The notes under the pieces: generated by a model
Told to the model about the DNA's origin: nothing
Database searches by the model: none
Seen by the model: only the letters and a program-made list of their open reading frames with translations
In this document: positions 24,389 through 31,619 of the stretch, in pieces
Numbering within the stretch: the stretch's first letter is position 1
Layout: every line of letters starts with the position of its first letter
Made by a program: the position numbers and the translations under genes
Assembly (NCBI RefSeq): GCF_003711205.1
Contig: NZ_CP031013.1
Coordinates: 1,798,001 to 1,862,000 of the forward strand
Source of the DNA: Polaromonas sp. SP1
GTDB taxonomy: Bacteria > Pseudomonadota > Gammaproteobacteria > Burkholderiales > Burkholderiaceae_C
Reading direction: 5' to 3'
DNA length: 64,000 nucleotides

Positions 24389-25849
24389 TCACAGCGATTC
24401 CAGAAACTTCACCAGCGCGGCGCGTTCCTTCGCGCTCATCTGCAGCACCTTGTCTTTGCTGGCTTTGGCTTCGCCGTCGTGCCACAGCACCGCTTCAAGC
24501 ACACCGCGCGCACGGCCGTCGTGCAGCAGCCGGTTGTGGCCGTTCACGTCGGGCACCAGGCCTATGCCCCACAGCGGCGGCGTGCGCCACTGGCGGCCAT
24601 TGGCCAGAAAGTCGGGCCGGCCGTCGGCCAGGCCTTCGCCCATGTCGTGCAGCAGCAAATCGGTGTACGGCCAGATGGTCTGGCCCTGCACGGCCTTGCT
24701 GCCCAGGCGCGGGAAGGGGCTTTCGCCGGTGACATAGCTGGGCCGGTGGCAGGCGGCGCACTGCGCCTGCGCAAACAGCTTTTGCCCCTGCAGCACCTGC
24801 GCGTCTTTCGGGTTGCGGCGTGCGGCGGGCGCCAGCGTCGTTTCATAAAACACCACGTCGCCGAATGTTTTTTCGTCGATCTCGGGCGCCTTGCCTTGCG
24901 CGCCGCGCGGCGCAGCCAGGCAGTCTTTTTGCGCAGCAGTGCAGGTCTCGGCCGGAAAGGTCGGCGAGGTGATGCCCATGTCGCCCAAAAATGCGCCGGC
25001 GGTCTGGTGCGCCAGCGTGGCGACGTTGGCCTTCCAGCCGAAGCGGCCCGTGCGCATCTGCTGCGAGGGTGCGTCCCACACCTGGTTGACGACACCGCGC
25101 ACCGGCCCGCCCGTGGCCGCCTGCTCGCGCGCATTGCGCACAATTTCGGCGTCGGGAATCGCTTCAAGCAAACCCACGCCGGCCATCTGCGGCGCGATGC
25201 GCGGGCTCACCATCACGTCTTTGGCCATGGGGCCGTAGTTGAGCTTGCTGAAACCGTAGCGGGGCTTTTGCAACTGGTAGGGCGTGCCGTCGGCGAACTT
25301 GCCGCGCACCGTTTCGTAGCGCAGCGAGATCTGCCCCTCGGGCATCACACCCTGGATGGCGAAATTGGAAAACTGGTCGCCGTACACCGGGTCGGGCATG
25401 GGGCCGCCGTGGGCGTCCTTGCCCGGAATCGACAGGCGCAGCAAGAGGCCGACCGGCTGGTCGGACAGGCCGCGCTGGAAGTCCGGCGGCGCACCGCGGC
25501 CGTCCTGCACATGGCAGCCGCCGCAGGAGCGCGCGATGAAGTGCGGGCCCAGGCCGTCGCGCGCCGTGGTGGAGGCCGGCGCCTGCACCCAGTTGCGCTT
25601 GAAAAAAGAATTGCCGATGACAAAGCGCGTGCGCTCCTCATCGGGCAAATTGGCAAAGGGAAATGAAAACGCGTTCTGGCCGGTGGCAAACACGGTGGTT
25701 TCGCCACCGGTTTTCTCGTCGTCAGGCGCGGCGCCGGCTTGCGCGGCTGTGCCTGCGGCCACCCAGAAAGCCAGGCCCGCGACGCCCGTGCAGGCCAGCG
25801 CCAGCCGCAGGGAGCGCTTAAGCAATTTGGGCGAAGCAGCGCGCGACAC
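24389..25849 (-). CDS. Di-haem oxidoreductase (DHOR family, putative thiol oxidoreductase)
   Basis: The 486-residue exported protein has two haem-binding CxxCH sites, SCGGCH near residue 108 and QCAACH near residue 359. The N-terminal stretch LKRSLRLALACTGVAGLAFW is a signal or anchor. The family (often labelled thiol oxidoreductase) recurs between two imelysin genes in iron-regulated clusters. It probably performs periplasmic electron transfer, perhaps reduction of iron during uptake; that role is inferred. Its GTG start immediately follows the TAA of the upstream imelysin gene. Confidence 0.88.
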   Translation of the reverse strand: MSRAASPKLLKRSLRLALACTGVAGLAFWVAAGTAAQAGAAPDDEKTGGETTVFATGQNAFSFPFANLPDEERTRFVIGNSFFKRNWVQAPASTTARDGLGPHFIARSCGGCHVQDGRGAPPDFQRGLSDQPVGLLLRLSIPGKDAHGGPMPDPVYGDQFSNFAIQGVMPEGQISLRYETVRGKFADGTPYQLQKPRYGFSKLNYGPMAKDVMVSPRIAPQMAGVGLLEAIPDAEIVRNAREQAATGGPVRGVVNQVWDAPSQQMRTGRFGWKANVATLAHQTAGAFLGDMGITSPTFPAETCTAAQKDCLAAPRGAQGKAPEIDEKTFGDVVFYETTLAPAARRNPKDAQVLQGQKLFAQAQCAACHRPSYVTGESPFPRLGSKAVQGQTIWPYTDLLLHDMGEGLADGRPDFLANGRQWRTPPLWGIGLVPDVNGHNRLLHDGRARGVLEAVLWHDGEAKASKDKVLQMSAKERAALVKFLESL

Positions 25850-27049
25850 TTACGGTTTGACCAGCGTCAGCTTGGTGATGCCGGCGGCGTTGGCCGATTC
25901 GACCAGGTCCTTGCTTTGCTGCACCAGGCTGTCGATGGTTTTTTGCACGCGCAGGCGGCCGGGCGCATCCTTGGCGCCGGTGATCTCGCGGTCAAACGGC
26001 GCCTGGATGCCTTCGGCGGCAGCGACGGAGGCAGCGATCTGTTTGCTGGTGCGCTCGGCCAGGGCCGGGTTCTTTTCCGCCACCAGGTCGCGCAGCGACG
26101 GGCCGGCCAGCGTGGTGCCGTCGGCGCGTTTGTACTGGCCCAGCCAGGCGTTCTGGATGCCCTTGGCGTTGTTCACCACGTCGCGGTGCGTGTTGTCCGA
26201 AAAGCACGAGTGCTCATCTTCCTGGTCCTGGCTGGCCAGGGCCACTTCAAGGCGCTCACCGGCGAGTTCACCGCGCGAGAGCGAGCCCAGGCCGCCAAAG
26301 ATCTTGCGCACCGACTCCAGGCCGCCGCGCTCGAACTTCGCGCGGTAAGACTTGCCGGTCGGCGCCCAGGCTTTGGTCAGGGTGGTCAGGTCGTCCACCA
26401 GCAGCTCGGTCACGACCTTGAGGTATTGGCGGCGGCGGTCGGCGTTGGGCTTCTTGCCGTCGACAAAATCTTCAAACGAACGGTTGCCCGGGCCGGTGGT
26501 GCTCAGGTCCTGGCCCCACAGCAGAAATTCAATCGCGTGCCAGCCGGTGGCGATGTTTTCTTCGCCGTTGCGCTCGTTCAGGCTGGCCAGCTGCTTCTTG
26601 CTGATGGTGACCTTGCGGTTGTTGATGATGCCGGCATTGGGCGAGTCTTTCACGTAGTCGACGTAAGACTCGTCCATGGGCCAGGCGTTGATGCGGCCTT
26701 CTGGGCCGTTTTTGTCGTCGATCGGGCCGCCATAAAAACGGAAGGCTTCGGTCTGGCCGTAGTACTCGCGCGCGTCCAGCCAGGCCTTGCGGGCGGCCTT
26801 GAGCGCTTCGTCGGACGGCGCATCAATCAGCGCCTGCACGGCTTTTTGCAGGGTGAGCGTGCTGGCCAGCGTGTCGTCGTAATTCGCCTGTACCAGATGG
26901 GCGTAATGTTTGGCCACGCTGGCAGGCGTGGTGCCGGCCTGTGCCGTTGCCTTCGCGCCGGGCGCTGCCGCTGCGGGCTGGGCCATGGCGGGTGCTGCCA
27001 GCAGGGCCAGCGTGGCGGCGAGGAAGACGGGTTTCAGCACGGGTTTCAT
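25850..27049 (-). CDS. Imelysin family iron-regulated protein (first gene of operon)
   Basis: The 399-residue protein has a clean Sec signal (MKPVLKPVFLAATLALLAAPAMAQ). The imelysin GxHxxE motif is intact in GWHAIEFLLWGQD, followed by RRRQYLKVVTELLVDDL. The start at 27049 has AGGAG upstream; a longer frame to 27172 would run through the promoter. It leads the operon imelysin, DHOR, imelysin, DUF1513, arranged like the P. aeruginosa icmP (PA4370) cluster. A Fur-box-like site overlaps its promoter. It probably acts in periplasmic iron binding or uptake. Confidence 0.92.
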   Translation of the reverse strand: MKPVLKPVFLAATLALLAAPAMAQPAAAAPGAKATAQAGTTPASVAKHYAHLVQANYDDTLASTLTLQKAVQALIDAPSDEALKAARKAWLDAREYYGQTEAFRFYGGPIDDKNGPEGRINAWPMDESYVDYVKDSPNAGIINNRKVTISKKQLASLNERNGEENIATGWHAIEFLLWGQDLSTTGPGNRSFEDFVDGKKPNADRRRQYLKVVTELLVDDLTTLTKAWAPTGKSYRAKFERGGLESVRKIFGGLGSLSRGELAGERLEVALASQDQEDEHSCFSDNTHRDVVNNAKGIQNAWLGQYKRADGTTLAGPSLRDLVAEKNPALAERTSKQIAASVAAAEGIQAPFDREITGAKDAPGRLRVQKTIDSLVQQSKDLVESANAAGITKLTLVKP

Positions 27050-27098
27050 TGACAACTCCTGGGTACTTGTTAATCGGCCAAACGGGATCGAAACCGCG

Positions 27099-27127
27099 AT
27101 TATACAAATGCGAATAGTTATCAATAA
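27099..27127 (-). promoter_or_regulatory. Promoter of the imelysin operon with overlapping Fur box
   Basis: On the minus strand TATAAT (27099-27104) lies 17 nt downstream of TTATTG (27122-27127). Between and across them is TGATAACTATTCGCA (27109-27123), matching 12 of 14 specified positions of the Fur 7-1-7 consensus TGATAATNATTATCA. A repressor bound here would block RNA polymerase under iron sufficiency. Confidence 0.7.
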
Positions 27128-27190
27128 CATCGATGCCTTCAGGGTGGCAGCCAGTGCGGGCAATCCGCCCACGGCGGCCCCGTTACAGGG

Positions 27191-28516
27191 TTATTTCCGC
27201 CGGCCGGCCTTGCGCGCCTCGTAGCGCTTCATCAGCGGCGTGACCGAGATGCCGTGCGCCACCACCGACGCCACCACCACCGCCAGCGTGATGGAAAGCA
27301 GTTGCTGCGCCAGTGCGCGCTCAATGTGGTGGTTGATCGCGTAAAGCAGGTAATAGAGCGAGCCGATGCCGCGAATGCCGAACCAGCTCATCAGGTTGCG
27401 CTGCGCGCCGCTGACCGGCGTGCCCAGCAGGCCGATATACACCGCCACCGGCCGGATCACCAGGAACAGCACAGGGATGAACCACAGCACCTCGGTGCGA
27501 AACCGCGTGGTGGCCACCAGCACCCCGACGGCCAGCACGATGGCGACCTCGACAAAACTTTCGAGCTGGCTGTTAAAGCGCTGCACCGCCCGCATCATGT
27601 GCGCGGGCGCTTCCGCGCCTGAGGCTTCCTGGTCCGCGGGGCTCAGCGTTTCTTCGGGGCTGGCCGGCGCCTGGGGTGCCGGGCGTGACTGCGGCTCGTC
27701 AATGCGCCGCAGCGCCAGCCCTGCGGCAAACACCGCAAGGAATCCGTAGGTGTGAAAGAGCAATGCCACGCCGTAGGTCAGCCCGATCAGCCCCAGCGCG
27801 ATGAACTCGTCTGAGCCCAGCGCCTCGCGGTGCCGCATGCGCAGGTAAAGGATGGCGCGGCCCACCAGCGTGCCCAGCAGCCAGCCCAGCGCCAGGCCGC
27901 CGGCCACGGCCCACAGCACATCGACCGCCCACCAGCGCCAGCCGCCTTCGCCCAGCTTGTGCAAGCCCAAAAGGCCCAGGCCCAGCATCACAAACGGAAA
28001 CGCCGTGCCGTCGTTGAGCCCGCCTTCGCCGGTCAGGCCAAAGCGCAGCCGGTCGCGGTCGCCCGGGTTGGCCACCTGCACGTCCGAGGCCAGCACTGGG
28101 TCGGTCGGCGCGAGGATGGCGCCCAGCAGCACGGCGGCGCCCAGCGGCAAATTCAGCACATACACACCCAGCGCGGTCACGGCCCCCACCGTCAGCACCA
28201 TCGAGACCGTGGCCAGCTGCACCGGGATGCGCCAGCGGCCGTCCTTCCATCGAAATTCGAGTTTCATGCCGGCGGTGAAGAGCGAGATCAGCACGGCGAC
28301 TTCGGTCAGGCGCTCCAGCAGCACGGCGTTTTTGAAGGCGTCGAGCTTCACCAGCCCCAGGCCGACGGGGCTGATCGCCACGCCCACGCCGAGGTAGAGC
28401 ATGGCCGAGCTCAGCGGCAGGCGCGCGATGAAAGAGCCGCCCAGCGTCATGGCGATCAGCAGCGCGCCCGCGACGATACAGGCCAGCGTGAAGGTGGTGG
28501 GCTCGGGAAAAGTCAT
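27191..28516 (-). CDS. CPA1-type Na+(K+)/H+ antiporter
   Basis: The roughly 441-residue protein has about 12 hydrophobic segments. The CPA1 signature is GAILAPTDPVLASDVQV followed by LTGEGGLNDGTAFPFVMLGLG, where the Asp residues mediate cation exchange. A hydrophilic Pro/Glu-rich insertion (about residues 280-310) lies in a cytoplasmic loop. The ATG at 28516 (MTFPEP) is preferred; a GTG two codons upstream is possible. It ends about 67 bp beyond the imelysin-operon promoter and is probably a separate transcription unit. The ion specificity cannot be read from sequence. Confidence 0.9.
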   Translation of the reverse strand: MTFPEPTTFTLACIVAGALLIAMTLGGSFIARLPLSSAMLYLGVGVAISPVGLGLVKLDAFKNAVLLERLTEVAVLISLFTAGMKLEFRWKDGRWRIPVQLATVSMVLTVGAVTALGVYVLNLPLGAAVLLGAILAPTDPVLASDVQVANPGDRDRLRFGLTGEGGLNDGTAFPFVMLGLGLLGLHKLGEGGWRWWAVDVLWAVAGGLALGWLLGTLVGRAILYLRMRHREALGSDEFIALGLIGLTYGVALLFHTYGFLAVFAAGLALRRIDEPQSRPAPQAPASPEETLSPADQEASGAEAPAHMMRAVQRFNSQLESFVEVAIVLAVGVLVATTRFRTEVLWFIPVLFLVIRPVAVYIGLLGTPVSGAQRNLMSWFGIRGIGSLYYLLYAINHHIERALAQQLLSITLAVVVASVVAHGISVTPLMKRYEARKAGRRK

Positions 28517-28603
28517 CGCCACAGCCTACGGCAAGCGGCGGCGTCCGGGTATCAGCCGGCGCGCCGTCTGTGCGGCGGCGGCGCAGGCGTTGAATCGGCG
28601 AGG

Positions 28604-28669
28604 ATTTTTAGTAAAAAGAGCCTCTAGCCCAATTGCAGCATTGGTTTATAGCTATCAAAAATATAGCAA
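28604..28669 (+). repeat. Dispersed short repeat, copy 4 (intergenic)
   Basis: GAGCCTCTAGCCCAATTG is followed by about 17 bases and TAGCTATCAAAAATATAGC. This copy is close to the consensus, with all blocks present. It lies between the antiporter start and the phospholipase gene end. Confidence 0.8.
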
Positions 28670-28691
28670 AGCAGTGGCGGCGGCGCTGCGG

Positions 28692-29927
28692 TTACCAGTC
28701 CACCAGGCTCAGGCCGATGCTCAGCACATTGCGCTTTCGGTTGTAGTCCACCAGGCTGTCGCCGTAGCCGCTGAAGAGCTGCACGTGGTAGCGCAGGCCG
28801 GTGTAGTTGGGCGACGAGGCGGGCGCCATCATCCAGTCAAAGCGGGCCGAGCCGCGCGCTTCCTTGCGCAGCGAATGCCGCAGCGTCACGCCCACCGTGT
28901 TGGCCTTGTTGATCTGCCAGCTGCCCGAGACCTCGGCGCGGCCGATGTAGTTCTCGATGCCGGGGTTGTCGTCGTTGCCCGAAGACTCCTTGAGCCGGTC
29001 CCAGATACGGCCCTGCAGGATCAGCCCCGAGTCCTGGCCCAGCGTTTTCTCCGCCGCGCCCATCAGGTAAACGCGGTTCCAGCTGCGCGACAGCGGCAGC
29101 GACTGCCCGTTGGACTGGTGCACCAGCCCCAGGCCCGAGAGCCGGTAGTTCCAGCCGCCGGCCAGCGGGATCTGGTGCGGGTAGATGTAAATCACTTCCG
29201 GCTCGTGGTCGGTTGTGCGAAACGGCCGCGAGATGCTGCCGTTAAAAAGCTGCCAGTAACTTTGCTGCGTGTAGCCGAACCACACCGAGTCGTGGTCGTC
29301 TTCATCGTTGTCACCGCTTTTCAGCAAGCCCTTGGCCACCTTGGTACGCACCGACAGCTGGATCTTGTTTTCGGTGCGCATATAGGGCTGCGCCGTCAGC
29401 GCGGTGTGGCCCAGCGCGGGTGACGACGGCTGCATGTTCACGCTGTCAGACGTAGAGACGGCCAGCGTGATCGGCCGGTAGCCGCGCAGCGAGAAGGTGT
29501 CGCAATCGGTGCCGCGCTGCAGCTCCCAGAAGCGCGAGAGCTCGGAGTATTGGGTGTTCTTGCAACCGATCGGTTTGCCGTCGGGCGCCTCGGTGTTCAG
29601 CGACGGCAGCAGCAGCACCGGCGTGGCGGGCTGGCCGGTGGCCGGGTTGGCCGGGGCCATGGTCAGGCTGGGGGAGGGTGTGTTGGCCGGTGCCTGCGAG
29701 TCCGCCCACTGCTGGAAGCAGCTCAGCTGCGCGGCCGGGTCGCTTTTCATGGCCTGGCAGGTTTGCCAGCCGAGGGGCGACGTGCGGGGCGACGCGGTTT
29801 GCGCGTGCGCCGGGGCTGCTGCAAAAAATGCCAGCAACGCCAGAGGTGCCAAAGGCGCCAAAGGTGCCAGCAGGCTGTCCCCCAGCGGGCGCGCGGCAGA
29901 TGGGAAGGGTTTCTGTATCAGTCGCAT
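28692..29927 (-). CDS. pldA: Outer-membrane phospholipase A (OMPLA)
   Basis: The 411-residue protein has a Sec signal peptide and a C-terminal beta-barrel. The catalytic signature is GLVHQSNGQSLPLSRSWNRVY, giving the His-x-Ser and downstream Asn of OMPLA. Other family blocks are DSVWFGYTQQSYWQLFN and EVIYIYPHQIP. The enzyme hydrolyses phospholipids in the outer membrane after calcium-dependent dimerisation. An N-terminal extension of about 100 residues precedes the barrel, longer than in E. coli. The signal region contains a short tandem repeat (LAPLAPLAPLALL). Confidence 0.93.
   Translation of the reverse strand: MRLIQKPFPSAARPLGDSLLAPLAPLAPLALLAFFAAAPAHAQTASPRTSPLGWQTCQAMKSDPAAQLSCFQQWADSQAPANTPSPSLTMAPANPATGQPATPVLLLPSLNTEAPDGKPIGCKNTQYSELSRFWELQRGTDCDTFSLRGYRPITLAVSTSDSVNMQPSSPALGHTALTAQPYMRTENKIQLSVRTKVAKGLLKSGDNDEDDHDSVWFGYTQQSYWQLFNGSISRPFRTTDHEPEVIYIYPHQIPLAGGWNYRLSGLGLVHQSNGQSLPLSRSWNRVYLMGAAEKTLGQDSGLILQGRIWDRLKESSGNDDNPGIENYIGRAEVSGSWQINKANTVGVTLRHSLRKEARGSARFDWMMAPASSPNYTGLRYHVQLFSGYGDSLVDYNRKRNVLSIGLSLVDW
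29845..29871 (-). repeat. 9-bp tandem repeat in the OMPLA signal-peptide region
   Basis: Three consecutive 9-bp units of the form GGYGCCARM encode the repeated LAP segment of the signal peptide. Copy number could vary by strand slippage without shifting frame. Confidence 0.5.
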
Positions 29928-29958
29928 GGTGAGTGGTTTGATGTGCGGATTCAGGAGA

Positions 29959-30468
29959 TCAAGGCAGCCGGGTCAGCGTGAAAGGAATGTCCGGCGCGTT
30001 GTCGGGCGCGCTGCTGCTGGTGTCTTTCCAGGTGCCCTGGAAGGCCTTGCCGCAGGAGCCCGCCACCATCTCGCCGTTCCAGGTGCCGGTGATGCTGACA
30101 TTGTCGGAAGACTCGTCCAGCAGCAGCATGCCGCCTTCCAGGTCGCCGGCCAGTGCGGCCTTGGCGGCATGGGCCGCGATGGCTTTCGAGCCGGCGGCCG
30201 GCCCCAGGTCACGGCTCACCACGCCGGCCAGGCTTTCGGCGAATTCGGCGTGCCGCTCCAGCAGCATGGTGGCGCGCGCGGGCAGCCCGCCCGGCGGGTT
30301 GGTGAATTGCACTGCCCACAGGCCGTGCAACTGCTCGGCCTTCATGTCGGCCGCGGCGGGGCATGCGCTGCCCACCGTGTTTTGTGAAGCATTTTGGGCT
30401 GCAGCCGAGGTGGATAGTGCGCAGGCAGCTATCAAAATGAGAGCGGGGCGGAAAAGATTCGAAATCAT
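29959..30468 (-). CDS. Small exported protein of unknown function
   Basis: The 169-residue protein has a signal peptide (MISNLFRPALILIAACALST then SAAAQ). The mature domain contains LHGLWAVQFTNPPGGLPARATMLLERH and NVSITGTWNGEMVAGSCGKAFQGTWKDT, a beta-rich pattern resembling avidin- or lipocalin-like small barrels; this is only a resemblance. I do not recognise the family with confidence. The start at 30468 is chosen because the signal peptide begins there. The signal core LILIAACALST is encoded by a repeat copy. It lies 31 bp upstream of pldA, so cotranscription is likely. Confidence 0.7.
   Translation of the reverse strand: MISNLFRPALILIAACALSTSAAAQNASQNTVGSACPAAADMKAEQLHGLWAVQFTNPPGGLPARATMLLERHAEFAESLAGVVSRDLGPAAGSKAIAAHAAKAALAGDLEGGMLLLDESSDNVSITGTWNGEMVAGSCGKAFQGTWKDTSSSAPDNAPDIPFTLTRLP
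30392..30445 (+). repeat. Dispersed short repeat, copy 5 (in a signal-peptide coding region)
   Basis: The core GCAGCTATCAAAA plus flanks aligns without gaps to the copy in the dsbD signal region (56199-56251): 40 of 53 bases are identical. Read on the coding strand it gives LILIAACALST. Confidence 0.65.
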
Positions 30469-30784
30469 GGACAGGTCAGGGGGACGACCGGCAAGGCCGT
30501 CCGGAATAAAACTGCAGGAAGCCGCGAAGCCGGCAATGCAGCCATGCGTGCGGCGATAAAAGTGAAACGGGTAGAACAGGTAGAGGCGCAACAAGGTGCA
30601 GGTTTTAAGCAACACGCATGCCGCAAGGCTTGCGAACTATCTCACGAATACATCTTGTATCAGGCGCGACACAGGTAAAACCCATGAGTTGCAAACGTTT
30701 GTAATCATCGACACTGAAGTGGTTTTCCCGGTTTCCCCATGGGGGATTCCAGTTTCCAACCCATTATCGACAGAGGTAGTTTTG
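30469..30784. other. Divergent intergenic region between the small exported protein and the PhnD-like gene
   Basis: There is no credible gene. It contains a LacI-type dyad (30689-30704), and a GAGGTAG ribosome site near 30774 serves the PhnD-like gene. Other promoter elements could not be fixed by eye. Confidence 0.5.
30689..30704. promoter_or_regulatory. LacI-family operator-like dyad
   Basis: TTGCAAACGTTTGTAA is a 16-bp near-palindrome (one mismatched pair) with the central CAAACGTTTG seen in LacI/PurR-type operators. It lies 81 bp before the PhnD-like gene. No LacI-family gene is in the window. Confidence 0.4.
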
Positions 30785-31609
30785 ATGAGGATTTTTAAAC
30801 GTGTAGGTGCTTTGGCGCTGGCCTTGACAGCTTTGATGGCCGGCCAGGCCTGGGCCCAGACCCCCCTGGTGTTTGCCGTGAATGAAGGCGTGACCTACCG
30901 CGTCAACCCCGGCGCCACCGTGGAGCGTTTCCGCGAGCTGTCCGAAGACCTGGGCAAGCTGCTCAAGCGCCCGGTCAAGGTACAGGCCGTCACGGATTAC
31001 AAAGAGCTCGCCGCCGGCCTGGCCGAGCAGCGCTACGACCTCGCCTGGGTGCACCCCGCGCACCACTCGATTCGCGCGCTGTCCAAAAATGGCTACCACC
31101 TCGTTGCGGTGACCAAGGGCTTCACCGAATACAGCGCCTCCTTCATGGTGCGCAGCGACTCCCCGCTCAAGTCCATCAACGACCTGAAAGGCCTCAAGGT
31201 CGGCGCGCCCAGCGAAGACTCCATCACCTCCGTGATCATGCGCGCTACCCTGCGCGACGCGCTGGGCCCCCAGCTCCCCGAAACCGTTTACGTCAAACTG
31301 CAGGATGCCGTGCCCTTCATGGTGGAAAACAACATGGTCGCCTCCGGCGTCACCGCCTCACGCGCCGTCGTCAAGGAATGGCAAGCCAAAGGCGGCAAGG
31401 TGCTGGCCACCAGCAAGCCCGTACCCATCAAGCACCTGATCGCCAGCAGCAAAGTGACTGAGGCCGAGCGCGCCCAGCTCACCGCCTACTTTGTGGGCCT
31501 GGACCAATCCGCCGACGGCAAGAAACGGCTGGAGTCAATGACCGTGCAGGGCTTTGCGCCGTATGACCAGGCCAAGCTGCTTGAGCTGGGTAAATGGCTG
31601 GGGGTTTGA
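30785..31609 (+). CDS. PhnD-like phosphate/phosphonate ABC transporter substrate-binding protein
   Basis: The 274-residue periplasmic protein has a Sec signal (MRIFKRVGALALALTALMAGQAWAQ). The PhnD-type binding fold shows as LSEDLGKLLKRPVKVQAVTDYKEL, RYDLAWVHPAHHSIRAL, INDLKGLKVGAPSEDSITS and DAVPFMVENNMVASG. The start at 30785 is favoured by GAGGTAG upstream and by the signal peptide. No permease or ATPase gene is adjacent, so it is either an orphan binding protein or partners with a distant transporter. The ligand is unknown; such proteins bind phosphonates, phosphite or other oxyanions. Confidence 0.85.
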   Translation: MRIFKRVGALALALTALMAGQAWAQTPLVFAVNEGVTYRVNPGATVERFRELSEDLGKLLKRPVKVQAVTDYKELAAGLAEQRYDLAWVHPAHHSIRALSKNGYHLVAVTKGFTEYSASFMVRSDSPLKSINDLKGLKVGAPSEDSITSVIMRATLRDALGPQLPETVYVKLQDAVPFMVENNMVASGVTASRAVVKEWQAKGGKVLATSKPVPIKHLIASSKVTEAERAQLTAYFVGLDQSADGKKRLESMTVQGFAPYDQAKLLELGKWLGV

Positions 31610-31619
31610 TTCCGCAACG

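Noticed and set aside
23594..25666. A 690-codon plus-strand open frame across the imelysin and di-haem oxidoreductase genes
   Set aside because: The minus-strand genes have clear signal peptides and haem motifs; this frame is a codon-bias shadow.
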